Positions 1 through 6,272 of a DNA stretch of 6,648 bases are shown piece by piece. This DNA is from Dehalococcoidia bacterium (GTDB taxonomy: Bacteria; Chloroflexota; Dehalococcoidia; GIF9; UBA5629): contig DTZC01000033.1 of the NCBI GenBank assembly GCA_012961565.1, forward strand, positions 1-6,648. The letters run 5' to 3'. Numbering within the stretch: the stretch's first letter is position 1; each line of letters opens with the position of its first letter. Below the pieces are notes generated by a model. The model made no database searches and was not told the DNA's origin. It worked only from the letters and a program-made list of their open reading frames with translations. A program made the translations under genes and the position numbers.

Positions 1-326
1 AGCACAGCAATTACTTTATCGTAATCGCGGAAACGTTTGTACGTGGTGACTGCTTCGGGGACACGGTAGCCATAGTCATACTGGAACAACTTAATGGGCT
101 TGCCGTTGATACCTCCCAAATCATTGAAGTAGGCTGCTGCCTCCACCACCCCCAGAGCCTCATCCTTGCCCACATCTGAAGTGGCACCGGTCATGTCCTG
201 CAGGGCACCAATCTTGACCACTGTTGGAGCTGGTACTCCTGGGGCTGGAGCTGCTGGAGCGCACCCTAGCACAATCAAGAGTGTAAGTAACGTTCCTGCA
301 GCTGCAATAGACCATTTTCCTCTCAC
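1..326 (-). CDS. Liv/HAAT-family ABC transporter substrate-binding lipoprotein, N-terminal part (gene runs off the left edge)
   Basis: The first 108 residues of a periplasmic-binding protein of the leucine/branched-chain amino acid type (Peripla_BP_6 fold), which captures a solute outside the membrane and hands it to the LivH/LivM permease. A GTG start at 326 is chosen because GAAGGAGGT lies 5 nt upstream (332-340). Residues 1-21 form a signal peptide: RGK near the N terminus, a hydrophobic stretch, then the lipobox VLGC with the lipidated Cys at 22. An Ala/Pro-rich linker follows (about 23-35). The mature domain then begins with VVKIGALQDMTG (36-47), matching the family opening 'IG...LTG', and continues with FNDLGGINGKPIKL (67-80), the family's 'N..GGI.G..I' strand-turn. 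The ligand is not predictable from this fragment. It is the last transporter gene seen, 317 bp after livM, so it may be expressed partly on its own. The remaining two thirds or so lie outside the window. Confidence 0.93.
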   Translation of the reverse strand, partial: MRGKWSIAAAGTLLTLLIVLGCAPAAPAPGVPAPTVVKIGALQDMTGATSDVGKDEALGVVEAAAYFNDLGGINGKPIKLFQYDYGYRVPEAVTTYKRFRDYDKVIAV

Positions 327-331
327 TTTTT

Positions 332-340
332 ACCTCCTTC
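332..340 (-). promoter_or_regulatory. Ribosome binding site deciding the GTG start of the binding protein
   Basis: GAAGGAGGT on the minus strand, five A residues before the GTG at 326. It supports the GTG start over the out-of-frame GTG at 342, which opens a 60-codon shadow frame with no recognisable product. Confidence 0.8.
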
Positions 341-371
341 ACTTAGATTTTTGGACACAAGAACACACGCT

Positions 372-420
372 TCAGTGTCTTTTTGGTTCAGTACCCCATT
401 TTTCCATCACCTCCTTTATT
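372..420 (-). promoter_or_regulatory. Orphan strong Shine-Dalgarno with tiny leader reading frames upstream of the binding-protein gene
   Basis: On the minus strand AAAGGAGGTGAT (about 406-418) is a near-complete complement of the usual bacterial 16S 3' end, stronger than any other ribosome site in the window, yet no substantial gene follows. Two tiny frames start beside it. ATG at 407 opens an 11-codon frame (MEKWGTEPKRH, stop 372-374), but its start overlaps the Shine-Dalgarno. ATG at 399, about 10 nt after AGGAGG, gives only MGY and a stop (388-390). Either could be a leader peptide translated ahead of the lipoprotein gene, or the remnant of a lost gene start. Seen directly: the motif and stops. 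Inferred: any regulatory role. Confidence 0.35.
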
Positions 421-578
421 CAGTACAGCTAATTCTGGGCTCACTCTGTGTGGCAATATATTAACAATGTTTAGCAACACCCCCATTTCCTGACGCGTTT
501 TAATTCACCAATGTTGCCTGGACCGTATCAACTGTATCCATCACCGATAGCCCCAACCCTAAAGTGTCGGGGGCACCC

Positions 579-592
579 GAGGTTAAAACCTC
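579..592. repeat. Perfect inverted repeat GAGGTT-AA-AACCTC
   Basis: Six-base arms around two bases, so as RNA the realistic form is a 5-bp stem with a 4-nt loop. It sits 52 nt past the livM stop on the transcribed strand. No T-run follows it, so it is listed as an inverted repeat and not as a terminator. Confidence 0.5.
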
Positions 593-599
593 AGCGCTA

Positions 600-640
600 C
601 TTGATTTCACCATCCGATAAGCGCCTCCGCTTGATTTCAC
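600..640. repeat. 11-bp direct repeat CTTGATTTCAC, two copies with 30-bp period
   Basis: Exact copies at 600-610 and 630-640 (minus strand GTGAAATCAAG). The first three bases past the livM stop codon separate it from the nearer copy. The 19-bp spacer contains most of the AAGCG/CGCTT hairpin. A spacing of about three helical turns would place both copies on the same DNA face, which suits a protein-binding site, but two copies are too few to rule out chance or a small duplication. Confidence 0.6.
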
Positions 641-643
641 AGT

Positions 644-1714
644 CTAATATGAGAAAGGCCAGAGATGGATATAGTTCTTAATCTGCCACCAGCGGTAAGA
701 GATGCCGTTTGGTTCGAAGATAAGAAACAGTATGATTGCCAGTCCGAAGACGAGGTCTTTAATATAAAGGAACTTCTCCATAGTTCCGGGGATAATGTCT
801 GCCAAGGGCACCAGCACCAGCTTGACTACCTCCAGGACACCGGTCATAAAAATGGCACCAAAGATATGCCCATACAGGCTGCCGACGCCGCCGATAAGAA
901 TCACCCCCACCAGCCAGAGGCTCCAGGGGAACATGAAGTGCTCCGGACTGACGATGGAGAGATTAGTCAGCCAGTAGCAGCCAGCTACTCCACCCAGAGC
1001 ACCGGCGATGAAAAAGGCTAGCAGCTTGTAGTAAACAATATTGACTCCGAGGGCTTCGGCGGCGATGTCGTTGTCGCGGATAGCCATCCAGGCACGTCCG
1101 ACACGGGTGCGCATCAAATTCGCCATAAACACCTGGACTATGATGCAGATGATGATCATCCAGATATAGGCATCTTTGACGGAGTAGATTACCCAAGGTC
1201 CGATACTGAACATCCCCGGTTCGATAGCCAGGACACCACCTCGCCCCTTGCCTGCCAGCGGACCGAGAAATTGCGTCAGGATTACATCCACGGTGATGAA
1301 CTGCATAGCCATGGTGGTCATGATAAGGTAGAACCCTTTGACACGGACGCAAGGGAGTCCGAAGAGCAGTGAGAGCAATCCGGCGGCGATCATACCGATG
1401 AGGAAGCTGAGCAAATAGGGTATATTGAACAGGTACATGGAAAGGGCACAAGCAAAAGCCCCGAAGCCAATGGGGGCAGCATGCCCCAGTGTGATGAGCC
1501 CGGTATAGCCGATAAGTAATTGTACGCCGGCAGCCCCGAGGATGGTATAGCCTACCATGTTGAGGAAGGAGAGCCAGTAATCACCAACAAACTGAGGGAT
1601 GACCCAGAGGAGGACGAAGAGCAGAAGCACCATGCGGATCCAGACAAATCTGGTCTTCCACCAGGCGTGGTCGGCTTCGTAGTTGTCGAAATGGACTCCG
1701 GTCGGTAGCTTCAT
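644..1714 (-). CDS. livM: Branched-chain amino acid-type ABC transporter permease, LivM family
   Basis: An integral membrane protein of 356 residues, the usual length for LivM, one of the two channel-forming subunits of HAAT-type importers. Hydrophobic segments are seen at about 24-41, 48-66, 78-95, 100-120, 128-150, 180-200, 230-250, 266-290 and 318-334, after a polar N terminus. Family signatures include GYTGLITLGHAAPIGFGAFA (69-88), matching the LivM 'G..G..SLGHA...GiGAY' motif. RDNDIAAEALGV (213-224) is the cytoplasmic loop that couples to the ATPase. The C terminus HLWPFSY is a common ending in this subfamily. The ATG at 1714 lies 15 nt after the livH stop, with GGCAGG a few bases upstream, so it is co-transcribed and probably translationally close-coupled. 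The substrate is not readable from a permease; given the ligase gene in the operon, an organic acid is as likely as an amino acid. Confidence 0.95.
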   Translation of the reverse strand: MKLPTGVHFDNYEADHAWWKTRFVWIRMVLLLFVLLWVIPQFVGDYWLSFLNMVGYTILGAAGVQLLIGYTGLITLGHAAPIGFGAFACALSMYLFNIPYLLSFLIGMIAAGLLSLLFGLPCVRVKGFYLIMTTMAMQFITVDVILTQFLGPLAGKGRGGVLAIEPGMFSIGPWVIYSVKDAYIWMIIICIIVQVFMANLMRTRVGRAWMAIRDNDIAAEALGVNIVYYKLLAFFIAGALGGVAGCYWLTNLSIVSPEHFMFPWSLWLVGVILIGGVGSLYGHIFGAIFMTGVLEVVKLVLVPLADIIPGTMEKFLYIKDLVFGLAIILFLIFEPNGISYRWWQIKNYIHLWPFSY

Positions 1715-1729
1715 TTCCTGCCTGCCGCT

Positions 1730-2614
1730 TTACATTCTCTCTATCTTAATCCAACCCCAAAAACCGTAGGGCTTCCACAGCATAATTATCAACATAACCA
1801 AGAACGGGAAGGTAGTTTTGACACCTCCAGGGAAGAAGGGAGAAATGTAAGCGTCCCCCAGATTTTCCAGGACTCCGATAATCAACCCACCAGCTACCGC
1901 ACCGGGTATAGAGTTCATCCCGCCGATAACTACTGCGGGAAGAACCAGAAGTCCCAGATAGCTTATAGAGATGTTCAATCCATTGATGTTGCCCAGCAGT
2001 GCACCAGCGATACCGCAGGACATGAAGGCGATAATCCAGGTCCAGCGGTAAACGGAGCTGGCAGGGATACCCATAGAGCGGGCAGCCATCTCATCGTCGG
2101 CAGTAGCCTGCATTGCCAAGCCAGTGCGGGTACGTTGGAAGAAGTAAATGAGTACTGCCATCATTATGCCAGCCACCAAGAAGCTGTAGAGGAAGACCTG
2201 GCTGATGTGTATTGGTCCCAGCATGAGCGGCTCCAGGGGAAATACAGGTGGAGAGAAGACGCGGGTGTCAGCGCCCCAGATAAGTGCTACTATAGCCTTA
2301 TAGGCGAAGGAGATGCCCACGGTTACCATAATCACTGAGAGGACCGGCTCGCCGATCATAGGTCGCAGCCAGAGTCGCTCAGTGAGTATGCCGACGAGTA
2401 TGGCGATCACCAGCATTCCCAGCAGAGCTGCGATGAAGGGCAGCCCAAAACTGTAGAGGGCAAAACAAGTGTAGCCCCCGATCATGGTCAGCTCGCCGGT
2501 AGCCAGGTTAATCACGCCGGAAGTCTTGAAAATGATTGCCCAGCCCAAGGCAATAGCTGCATATATCCCACCTACCAGAAGACCGGTGATGACTATCTCG
2601 GTGAAATGTACCAT
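1730..2614 (-). CDS. livH: Branched-chain amino acid-type ABC transporter permease, LivH family
   Basis: The second permease subunit, 294 residues, typical of LivH. It opens with a membrane segment (about 6-28) carrying GLLVGGIYAAIALGWAIIFK, the family start, followed by GVINLATGELTMIGGY (33-48), the LivH counterpart of 'G.iNfAhGe..mlGAY'. Further hydrophobic stretches lie near 58-77, 93-112, 137-159, 190-210, 217-252 and 268-282. DDEMAARSMGI (173-183) is the ATPase-coupling loop. The start is firm: the ATG at 2614 overlaps the ligase stop by one base (TAATG), and GAGGAGG (2619-2625) sits 4 nt upstream inside the end of the ligase gene, so translation is coupled. LivH and LivM form the transmembrane heterodimer in the cytoplasmic membrane. 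No defect is seen. Confidence 0.95.
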   Translation of the reverse strand: MVHFTEIVITGLLVGGIYAAIALGWAIIFKTSGVINLATGELTMIGGYTCFALYSFGLPFIAALLGMLVIAILVGILTERLWLRPMIGEPVLSVIMVTVGISFAYKAIVALIWGADTRVFSPPVFPLEPLMLGPIHISQVFLYSFLVAGIMMAVLIYFFQRTRTGLAMQATADDEMAARSMGIPASSVYRWTWIIAFMSCGIAGALLGNINGLNISISYLGLLVLPAVVIGGMNSIPGAVAGGLIIGVLENLGDAYISPFFPGGVKTTFPFLVMLIIMLWKPYGFWGWIKIERM

Positions 2615-4566
2615 TAAGCCTCCTCGGGCACGAAGTTTACCCTCATCCCGTATTTTACTTGGGCTACTCTTCCGTCCTCGTAGGTAATGGTGGTATCCAG
2701 GTCGATAAAGTCGGTATCACTATAAAGACCCTCAACGATGGGTTTGTACCTTTCTTCCATAAAGCCCCGCCTTAATTTACGCGTCCGGGTGAGCTCATCA
2801 TCGTCGGCTTCAAATGTTTTATAAAAGTTAACAAATTTCTTGATATGCTGTGCCTTAGGCAGGCGCTGGTTTACCTTCCTCACGATGTCCAGCATCAGCT
2901 CATTGACTTCGGGTTCTTGAGACAGCTCGGGATAGCTGGTGTAGGGAATACCCCTATCGTCAGCCCAGCGCCCCACAGTACCATAATCTATGCAGATAAT
3001 GGCTACCACATAAGGACGTCGGTCGCCGATGACCCAGGCATCCTGGACATAGGGGCTGAATTTCAGTCGATTTTCAAGTATCTGTGGGGCTGAAAGCGAG
3101 CCATCGGACAGGACCATAACATCCTTGGAGCGGTCGAAGCAGATAAGGTGACCATCCTCATCCATAAAGCCGGTATCGGCAGAGTAAAGCCAAGGGCCTG
3201 GCAGGAGTGTTTTTCTGGTTTCCTCGTCCATCTTGTAGTAGCCCTGAAACACACAGGGACTGCGAGAAAGTATCTCGTTGTTGTCGCTGATTCTGATTTC
3301 AGTTTCAGGTAGGGGGAAACCAACGGTATCAAATTTGACATCGTCGTCCCGATGGATAACCGAGATGCCTGAGATCTCCGTCTGTCCGTAGATTTGCTTC
3401 AGATTAAGCCCCAGGGCGTGGAAGAAGCGGAACTGCTCGTCACCAAGTGGGGCGCCGCCGGTATAGGCATATCTGAGTCTCTTCAGTCCCAGTGTATCCA
3501 GCACCTGGCGGTGGTTTATCCAGTAAGAAAGCCACCAGGCTATCTTCCAGTACCATGGTATAGGTTTTTTTTCAAACTTCATATCAGCTACTTTGTAGCC
3601 AATCCACATACACAGGTCCCAGGTCTTCCTTTTGATCCAGCTAGCGTCAGCGTATTTGACCATGCAGCTCCGTACCATGGCTTCATAATTGCGAGGTGCC
3701 GAAAACATCACTTGCGGTCCAATTTCCCTGATGTTCTCCAGAAATACCTCGGGTTCTTCGGGGAAGTTGATAGTGAAGCCAGCAATTATCCCCTCGCTTA
3801 CCGACATCATCTGTTCTCCTATCCAAGCCATAGGTAGGAAAGAGAGGAATTCGGCCTCCTCCGGGATAGGGTCAACCAGCAGCAGGTTTTTACCCATGCT
3901 CAGCATGTTGCGGTGTGTGAGCACCGCTCCCTTGGGCAAAGCGGTGGTGCCTGAAGTATAGAAAATAAGGCAGGTATCATCAGCTTTACCTTCAGCTATC
4001 ATCTTTTCGAACAGCCCGGGACGCTCTTCATCAAGCTTTCGCCCAAGTTCCTGAACCTCGCGGTAGCTTATCAGTATGGGGTCATGATAGTAGCGCATCC
4101 CCTTGGGGTCTTCCCAGATTATCTTTTGCAAGTTAGGGCATTTGTCTTTAATCCACAAGCCCTTGTCTACCTCTTCTTGACCTTCTGCAATGTAGAATTT
4201 GGCTCCGGAGTGACGGACGATATACTCCACCTCGTCGAGCAGTGAGTCCTGAAAGAGCCAGGTGGGAATAGCTCCAGCACACAATACCGCCATTTCAGCC
4301 CAGAGAGCATGTGGGCGGTTATCCCCGATAAAGGCGACTACTTCACCCCTCTCCAGCCCCAGAGCCTTTAGCCCGAGGGAGAAAGACTTGACGTTCTCGT
4401 AATACTCTTGCCAGGTATATGGTTGCCAGATGCCGTATTCCTTTTCTCGCATGGCAACCTTTTTGGCACCATAATGACGACTTTTCTCCAGCCAGACTTT
4501 AGCTAGCGTGGTATCAGAGGTGATTTTTATGGGTTCCAATCCATCTTTTCTAGTCTTTGCTGCCAT
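2614..4566 (-). CDS. AMP-forming long-chain acyl-CoA synthetase-like ligase embedded in the transporter operon
   Basis: A 650-residue member of the adenylate-forming superfamily, close in length and motif style to bacterial long-chain fatty acyl-CoA synthetases (FadD15-like). It makes an acyl-adenylate from a carboxylic acid and ATP, then the CoA thioester, in the cytoplasm. Motifs counted from the ATG at 4566: the ATP phosphate loop YTSGTTALPKG (203-213); YGQTE (393-397); YSADTG with the ribose-binding Asp at 464; FDRSKD with its Arg at 479; and C-terminal LTRTRKLRR (592-600), with the presumed adenylation Lys at 597 in the place where this subgroup has 'LTPT.KLRR'. An upstream in-frame GTG at 4608 would add 14 residues, but the ATG is preferred because AGGTGAT ends 6 nt before it and it lies 7 nt after the livG stop. 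The acyl chain cannot be deduced; fatty, branched-chain and aromatic acids all remain possible. Position between livG and livH implies activation of the imported acid. Confidence 0.93.
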   Translation of the reverse strand: MAAKTRKDGLEPIKITSDTTLAKVWLEKSRHYGAKKVAMREKEYGIWQPYTWQEYYENVKSFSLGLKALGLERGEVVAFIGDNRPHALWAEMAVLCAGAIPTWLFQDSLLDEVEYIVRHSGAKFYIAEGQEEVDKGLWIKDKCPNLQKIIWEDPKGMRYYHDPILISYREVQELGRKLDEERPGLFEKMIAEGKADDTCLIFYTSGTTALPKGAVLTHRNMLSMGKNLLLVDPIPEEAEFLSFLPMAWIGEQMMSVSEGIIAGFTINFPEEPEVFLENIREIGPQVMFSAPRNYEAMVRSCMVKYADASWIKRKTWDLCMWIGYKVADMKFEKKPIPWYWKIAWWLSYWINHRQVLDTLGLKRLRYAYTGGAPLGDEQFRFFHALGLNLKQIYGQTEISGISVIHRDDDVKFDTVGFPLPETEIRISDNNEILSRSPCVFQGYYKMDEETRKTLLPGPWLYSADTGFMDEDGHLICFDRSKDVMVLSDGSLSAPQILENRLKFSPYVQDAWVIGDRRPYVVAIICIDYGTVGRWADDRGIPYTSYPELSQEPEVNELMLDIVRKVNQRLPKAQHIKKFVNFYKTFEADDDELTRTRKLRRGFMEERYKPIVEGLYSDTDFIDLDTTITYEDGRVAQVKYGMRVNFVPEEA

Positions 4567-4573
4567 TTGCCAA

Positions 4574-5419
4574 TCACCTGCGGGTGATATAAGTCTCTTC
4601 AACCTCACCCAGGTAAGCCCGGATGACCTCTGGTTTATTCTGCACTTCTTCGGGTGGACCGTCAGCTATTTTCGCACCCCAGTCGAAGACAATCACCCGG
4701 TCTGAGATGTCCATGACCACTCCCATGTCATGCTCCACCAAGATGATGGTGCAGTTCCACTCTTTTTCCTCATTGGCATCGAGGATAAACCGGGTCATAT
4801 CCTCGACCTCCTCCAGATTCAATCCGGCCATAGGTTCATCGAGTAACAGAAGCCTAGGTCCCATAGCCAGAGCCCGTGCTAGCTCGATACGCTTTTGTAC
4901 ACCGTAAGGAAGCATCCCGGTAATTCGGTTACGGTATATCTCTATCTCGCAGGTCTCAAATACCTTCTCTTCAATCCATTTTCGGTGCTTTGCCTCCTCC
5001 TTAACTGCCTTTCCCCAGTAAATACCACCGTCCCACCAGCCGGTGTTCATCTTCATGTGCCGCCCCAGTTTTACGTTATCGAGCACTGTCATACCACCAA
5101 ATAATTCAATTTTTTGGAAGGTTCGAGAGATGCCGATGTGAGCACGTTTATGGGGTGGCCAGTTGGTAATATCTTGACCATCGAAGACTATTCGACCTGA
5201 GTCAAGACGATATCCTGGTAGTCCATTGATGCAATTGAGCATGACACTCTTCCCAGCACCATTAGGACCAATAATGGAGAGAATTTCACCCCGCCGCACC
5301 TCGAAGCTGATGTTGTTCAATGCCTGGAGGCCGCCAAAGGCTTTCATGGCGTTTTCTACGACGAGAATGGGTTCGCCTATTTCCTTTTCAACCCTAAGCT
5401 CTTCTCGCTTCCACTCCAT
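4574..5419 (-). CDS. livG: Branched-chain amino acid-type ABC transporter ATP-binding protein, LivG family
   Basis: The ATPase subunit that drives the LivH/LivM importer from the cytoplasmic face; 281 residues from the chosen ATG. Motifs counted from that start: Walker A GPNGAGKS (51-58), Q-loop Gln in SRTFQKIELF (near 102), signature LPYGVQKRIELARAL (170-184), Walker B LLLLDEP with catalytic Glu 195, and the H-loop His 230 in ILVEHDMG. AFGGLQALNNISFEVRRGE before Walker A is typical of LivG. The signature departs from canonical LSGGQ and from the usual Liv form LSYGQQ, but all residues needed for hydrolysis are present. Start choice: the frame is open up to a TTG at 5479, which would add 20 residues with no ribosome site, so the ATG at 5419 with GGTGGAG upstream (12-nt gap) is preferred with moderate confidence. 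A LivF-type second ATPase is expected but is not in the window. It is the first gene of the operon, behind the promoter at 5521-5549. Confidence 0.93.
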   Translation of the reverse strand: MEWKREELRVEKEIGEPILVVENAMKAFGGLQALNNISFEVRRGEILSIIGPNGAGKSVMLNCINGLPGYRLDSGRIVFDGQDITNWPPHKRAHIGISRTFQKIELFGGMTVLDNVKLGRHMKMNTGWWDGGIYWGKAVKEEAKHRKWIEEKVFETCEIEIYRNRITGMLPYGVQKRIELARALAMGPRLLLLDEPMAGLNLEEVEDMTRFILDANEEKEWNCTIILVEHDMGVVMDISDRVIVFDWGAKIADGPPEEVQNKPEVIRAYLGEVEETYITRR

Positions 5420-5520
5420 CAATCCACTCTGCTCCACCTGTGCCCCAGACAACACCAGATATATATTAAGGGCAAACAAACCGAGGGTATTTCAGAGGGC
5501 ACTTTTGCATATTGTTTTTT

Positions 5521-5549
5521 ATTTAAACACGTTTGCCAAAGTTTGTCAA
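5521..5549 (-). promoter_or_regulatory. Predicted sigma-70-type promoter of the livG-ligase-livHM operon
   Basis: On the minus strand TTGACA (5544-5549, a perfect -35) is followed after exactly 17 bp by TTAAAT (5521-5526, four of six matches to TATAAT). Transcription would begin near 5513, giving a leader of about 94 nt to the ATG at 5419, or about 34 nt to the TTG at 5479. It lies about 70 bp past the translin-family stop, separating that gene and thiE from the transporter unit. Confidence 0.65.
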
Positions 5550-5550
5550 T
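5531..5550. repeat. 10-bp tandem repeat overlapping the promoter -35 and spacer
   Basis: GTTTGCCAAA followed directly by GTTTGTCAAT (plus strand), 8 of 10 bases identical, so the units are one helical turn apart. The second unit contains the -35 box and the first lies in the spacer. Placement suits an operator for a repressor, but part of the likeness could come from the TTGACA box itself. Confidence 0.35.
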
Positions 5551-5618
5551 AGCTTATTTGACATAAAGCTTTTTATGAGATGCCGCTTTCTCATTTTGTA
5601 TGAAACTGAAAGGCTATT

Positions 5619-6272
5619 CTATGCAGTCCTGCGAGGTATCTTTTGCAGCTTTTCTTCGAGCTCCTTCTGCCTCAGGGCGAGGGTAAGGTCGCCCCGGGTC
5701 CTTTCCAAAATGCCACGGACAGAATCGGTCGTCCGCCTTAATCCATAAGTGATGACTTCCGGGAAATCCATGGTTACCAGGGTAGTGTAAATATCATCCA
5801 TAACTGTCAGCATCTCTTCACAGCGTGAAAGGTCATTCCGCCGCAGGCTGTCAAGAAGGTAGCGTCTCAGTTCACCAACAGCCTCGCCCAGGCCGTTTAA
5901 ATATGCTGGGTAGCTGACTCTCAGTGTCTCGGGTTCAGGGAGGGAATTGCTGGCAATGATAGCTAAGGTAATACTAGCCTCTGTGAATTCCTTCTGGGCA
6001 TCATGGACAAAGCCAGAATGAGCGAAGTCGTTATGTTTTTGTAAAACGTCCTCGTCTAGTTCACTAAGCAATGCCTGGGCTGCGCTCAGGAATCGCTCGG
6101 CCCTAGTTCTGTCCTGGCGGTGAATGGCGCGGATAGCGTTGGCACTGTGGCGAACTATCTGGCGGCTCAGGTGCAAGGCATGCTCCCTGGCAGCGTCTTT
6201 GGTGGAGAGGTGAGAGTGAATCCGATTAGTGATAGTTTCCAGGTTTTGGGTGACTTTTTGCTTCTTTTTCAA
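5619..6272 (-). CDS. Translin-family (TRAX/translin-like) nucleic-acid-binding protein
   Basis: An all-helical, soluble 217-residue protein matching the translin/TRAX family, whose eukaryotic members form octamers that bind and cut RNA (C3PO); prokaryotic homologues are known mainly from archaea. Family landmarks: REHALHLSRQIVRHSANAIRAIHR (29-52) in the N-terminal helix; QKEFTEA (93-99), the counterpart of the EYVEA segment that supplies two catalytic Glu in TRAX (here Glu 95 and Glu 98); GLGEAVGELRRYLLDSLRRND (127-147); and a C-terminal helix with RGILERTRGDL (186-196). By eye, the third TRAX catalytic acid has no clear match (Thr 163), though Asp 159/160 are close, so nuclease activity is uncertain. 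The only plausible start is TTG at 6272, with a weak ribosome site, overlapping the thiE 3' end by 47 nt and implying coupled translation. Function in bacteria is not established. The family call is firm; the role is not. Confidence 0.85.
   Translation of the reverse strand: MKKKQKVTQNLETITNRIHSHLSTKDAAREHALHLSRQIVRHSANAIRAIHRQDRTRAERFLSAAQALLSELDEDVLQKHNDFAHSGFVHDAQKEFTEASITLAIIASNSLPEPETLRVSYPAYLNGLGEAVGELRRYLLDSLRRNDLSRCEEMLTVMDDIYTTLVTMDFPEVITYGLRRTTDSVRGILERTRGDLTLALRQKELEEKLQKIPRRTA

Larger units (their letters stand above)
327..643. other. Intergenic region between livM and the binding-protein gene, with repeats, hairpins and a possible promoter
   Basis: No convincing gene is present in these 317 bp. 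Just after the livM stop are two copies of CTTGATTTCAC (600-610 and 630-640) exactly 30 bp apart. Three inverted repeats lie nearby: AAGCG/CGCTT with a 4-nt loop (619-632), GAGGTT/AACCTC around AA (579-592), and GCCCC/GGGGC with a 15-nt loop (550-574). None is followed by a clear T-run, so none is a textbook terminator, though they could act as processing or partial termination points. Nearer the lipoprotein gene, minus-strand TGTTAATAT (458-466) resembles an extended -10 box, without a good -35. The region also holds the orphan Shine-Dalgarno described separately. A separate promoter for the binding protein is plausible, since these proteins are usually needed in excess over the permease, but it is not proven here. 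Confidence 0.6.

Noticed and set aside
160..342. 60-codon minus-strand frame starting at GTG 342
   Set aside because: It is out of frame with the lipoprotein signal peptide and binding domain, which have the better-placed ribosome site. The product is a Ser/Arg/Cys-rich shadow.
503..531. TTGATA on the minus strand as a -35 for the binding-protein gene
   Set aside because: At 17-18 bp spacing the -10 candidates are GTGAAT or TGAATT, matching only about half the consensus.
665..1021. 118-codon plus-strand open frame
   Set aside because: It lies wholly antisense to the clear livM gene, with a composition typical of a shadow frame and no recognisable domain.
963..1451. 162-codon minus-strand open frame
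   Set aside because: It is another frame of the same strand inside livM. The sequence is rich in Arg, His and Cys with no family likeness, while livM is intact.
3394..3837. 147-codon plus-strand open frame
   Set aside because: Antisense to the intact acyl-CoA ligase, which carries every expected motif across this stretch; no ribosome site or domain supports it.
5558..5580. Plus-strand TTGACA as a possible divergent promoter
   Set aside because: No acceptable -10 box lies 16-18 bp downstream (the bases are around TGCCGC), and no plus-strand gene follows.
5586..5612. Bulged hairpin CTTTC-TCAT/ATGA-GAAAG as a terminator for the thiE-translin unit
   Set aside because: The stem is A/T-rich with a 4-nt bulge and no T-run directly after it on the minus strand, so it is too weak to call.
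5226..5748. Two plus-strand open frames (108 and 71 codons) crossing the livG upstream gap
   Set aside because: They run mostly antisense to livG and to the translin-family gene and cover a gap that holds a minus-strand promoter. Neither resembles a known protein.
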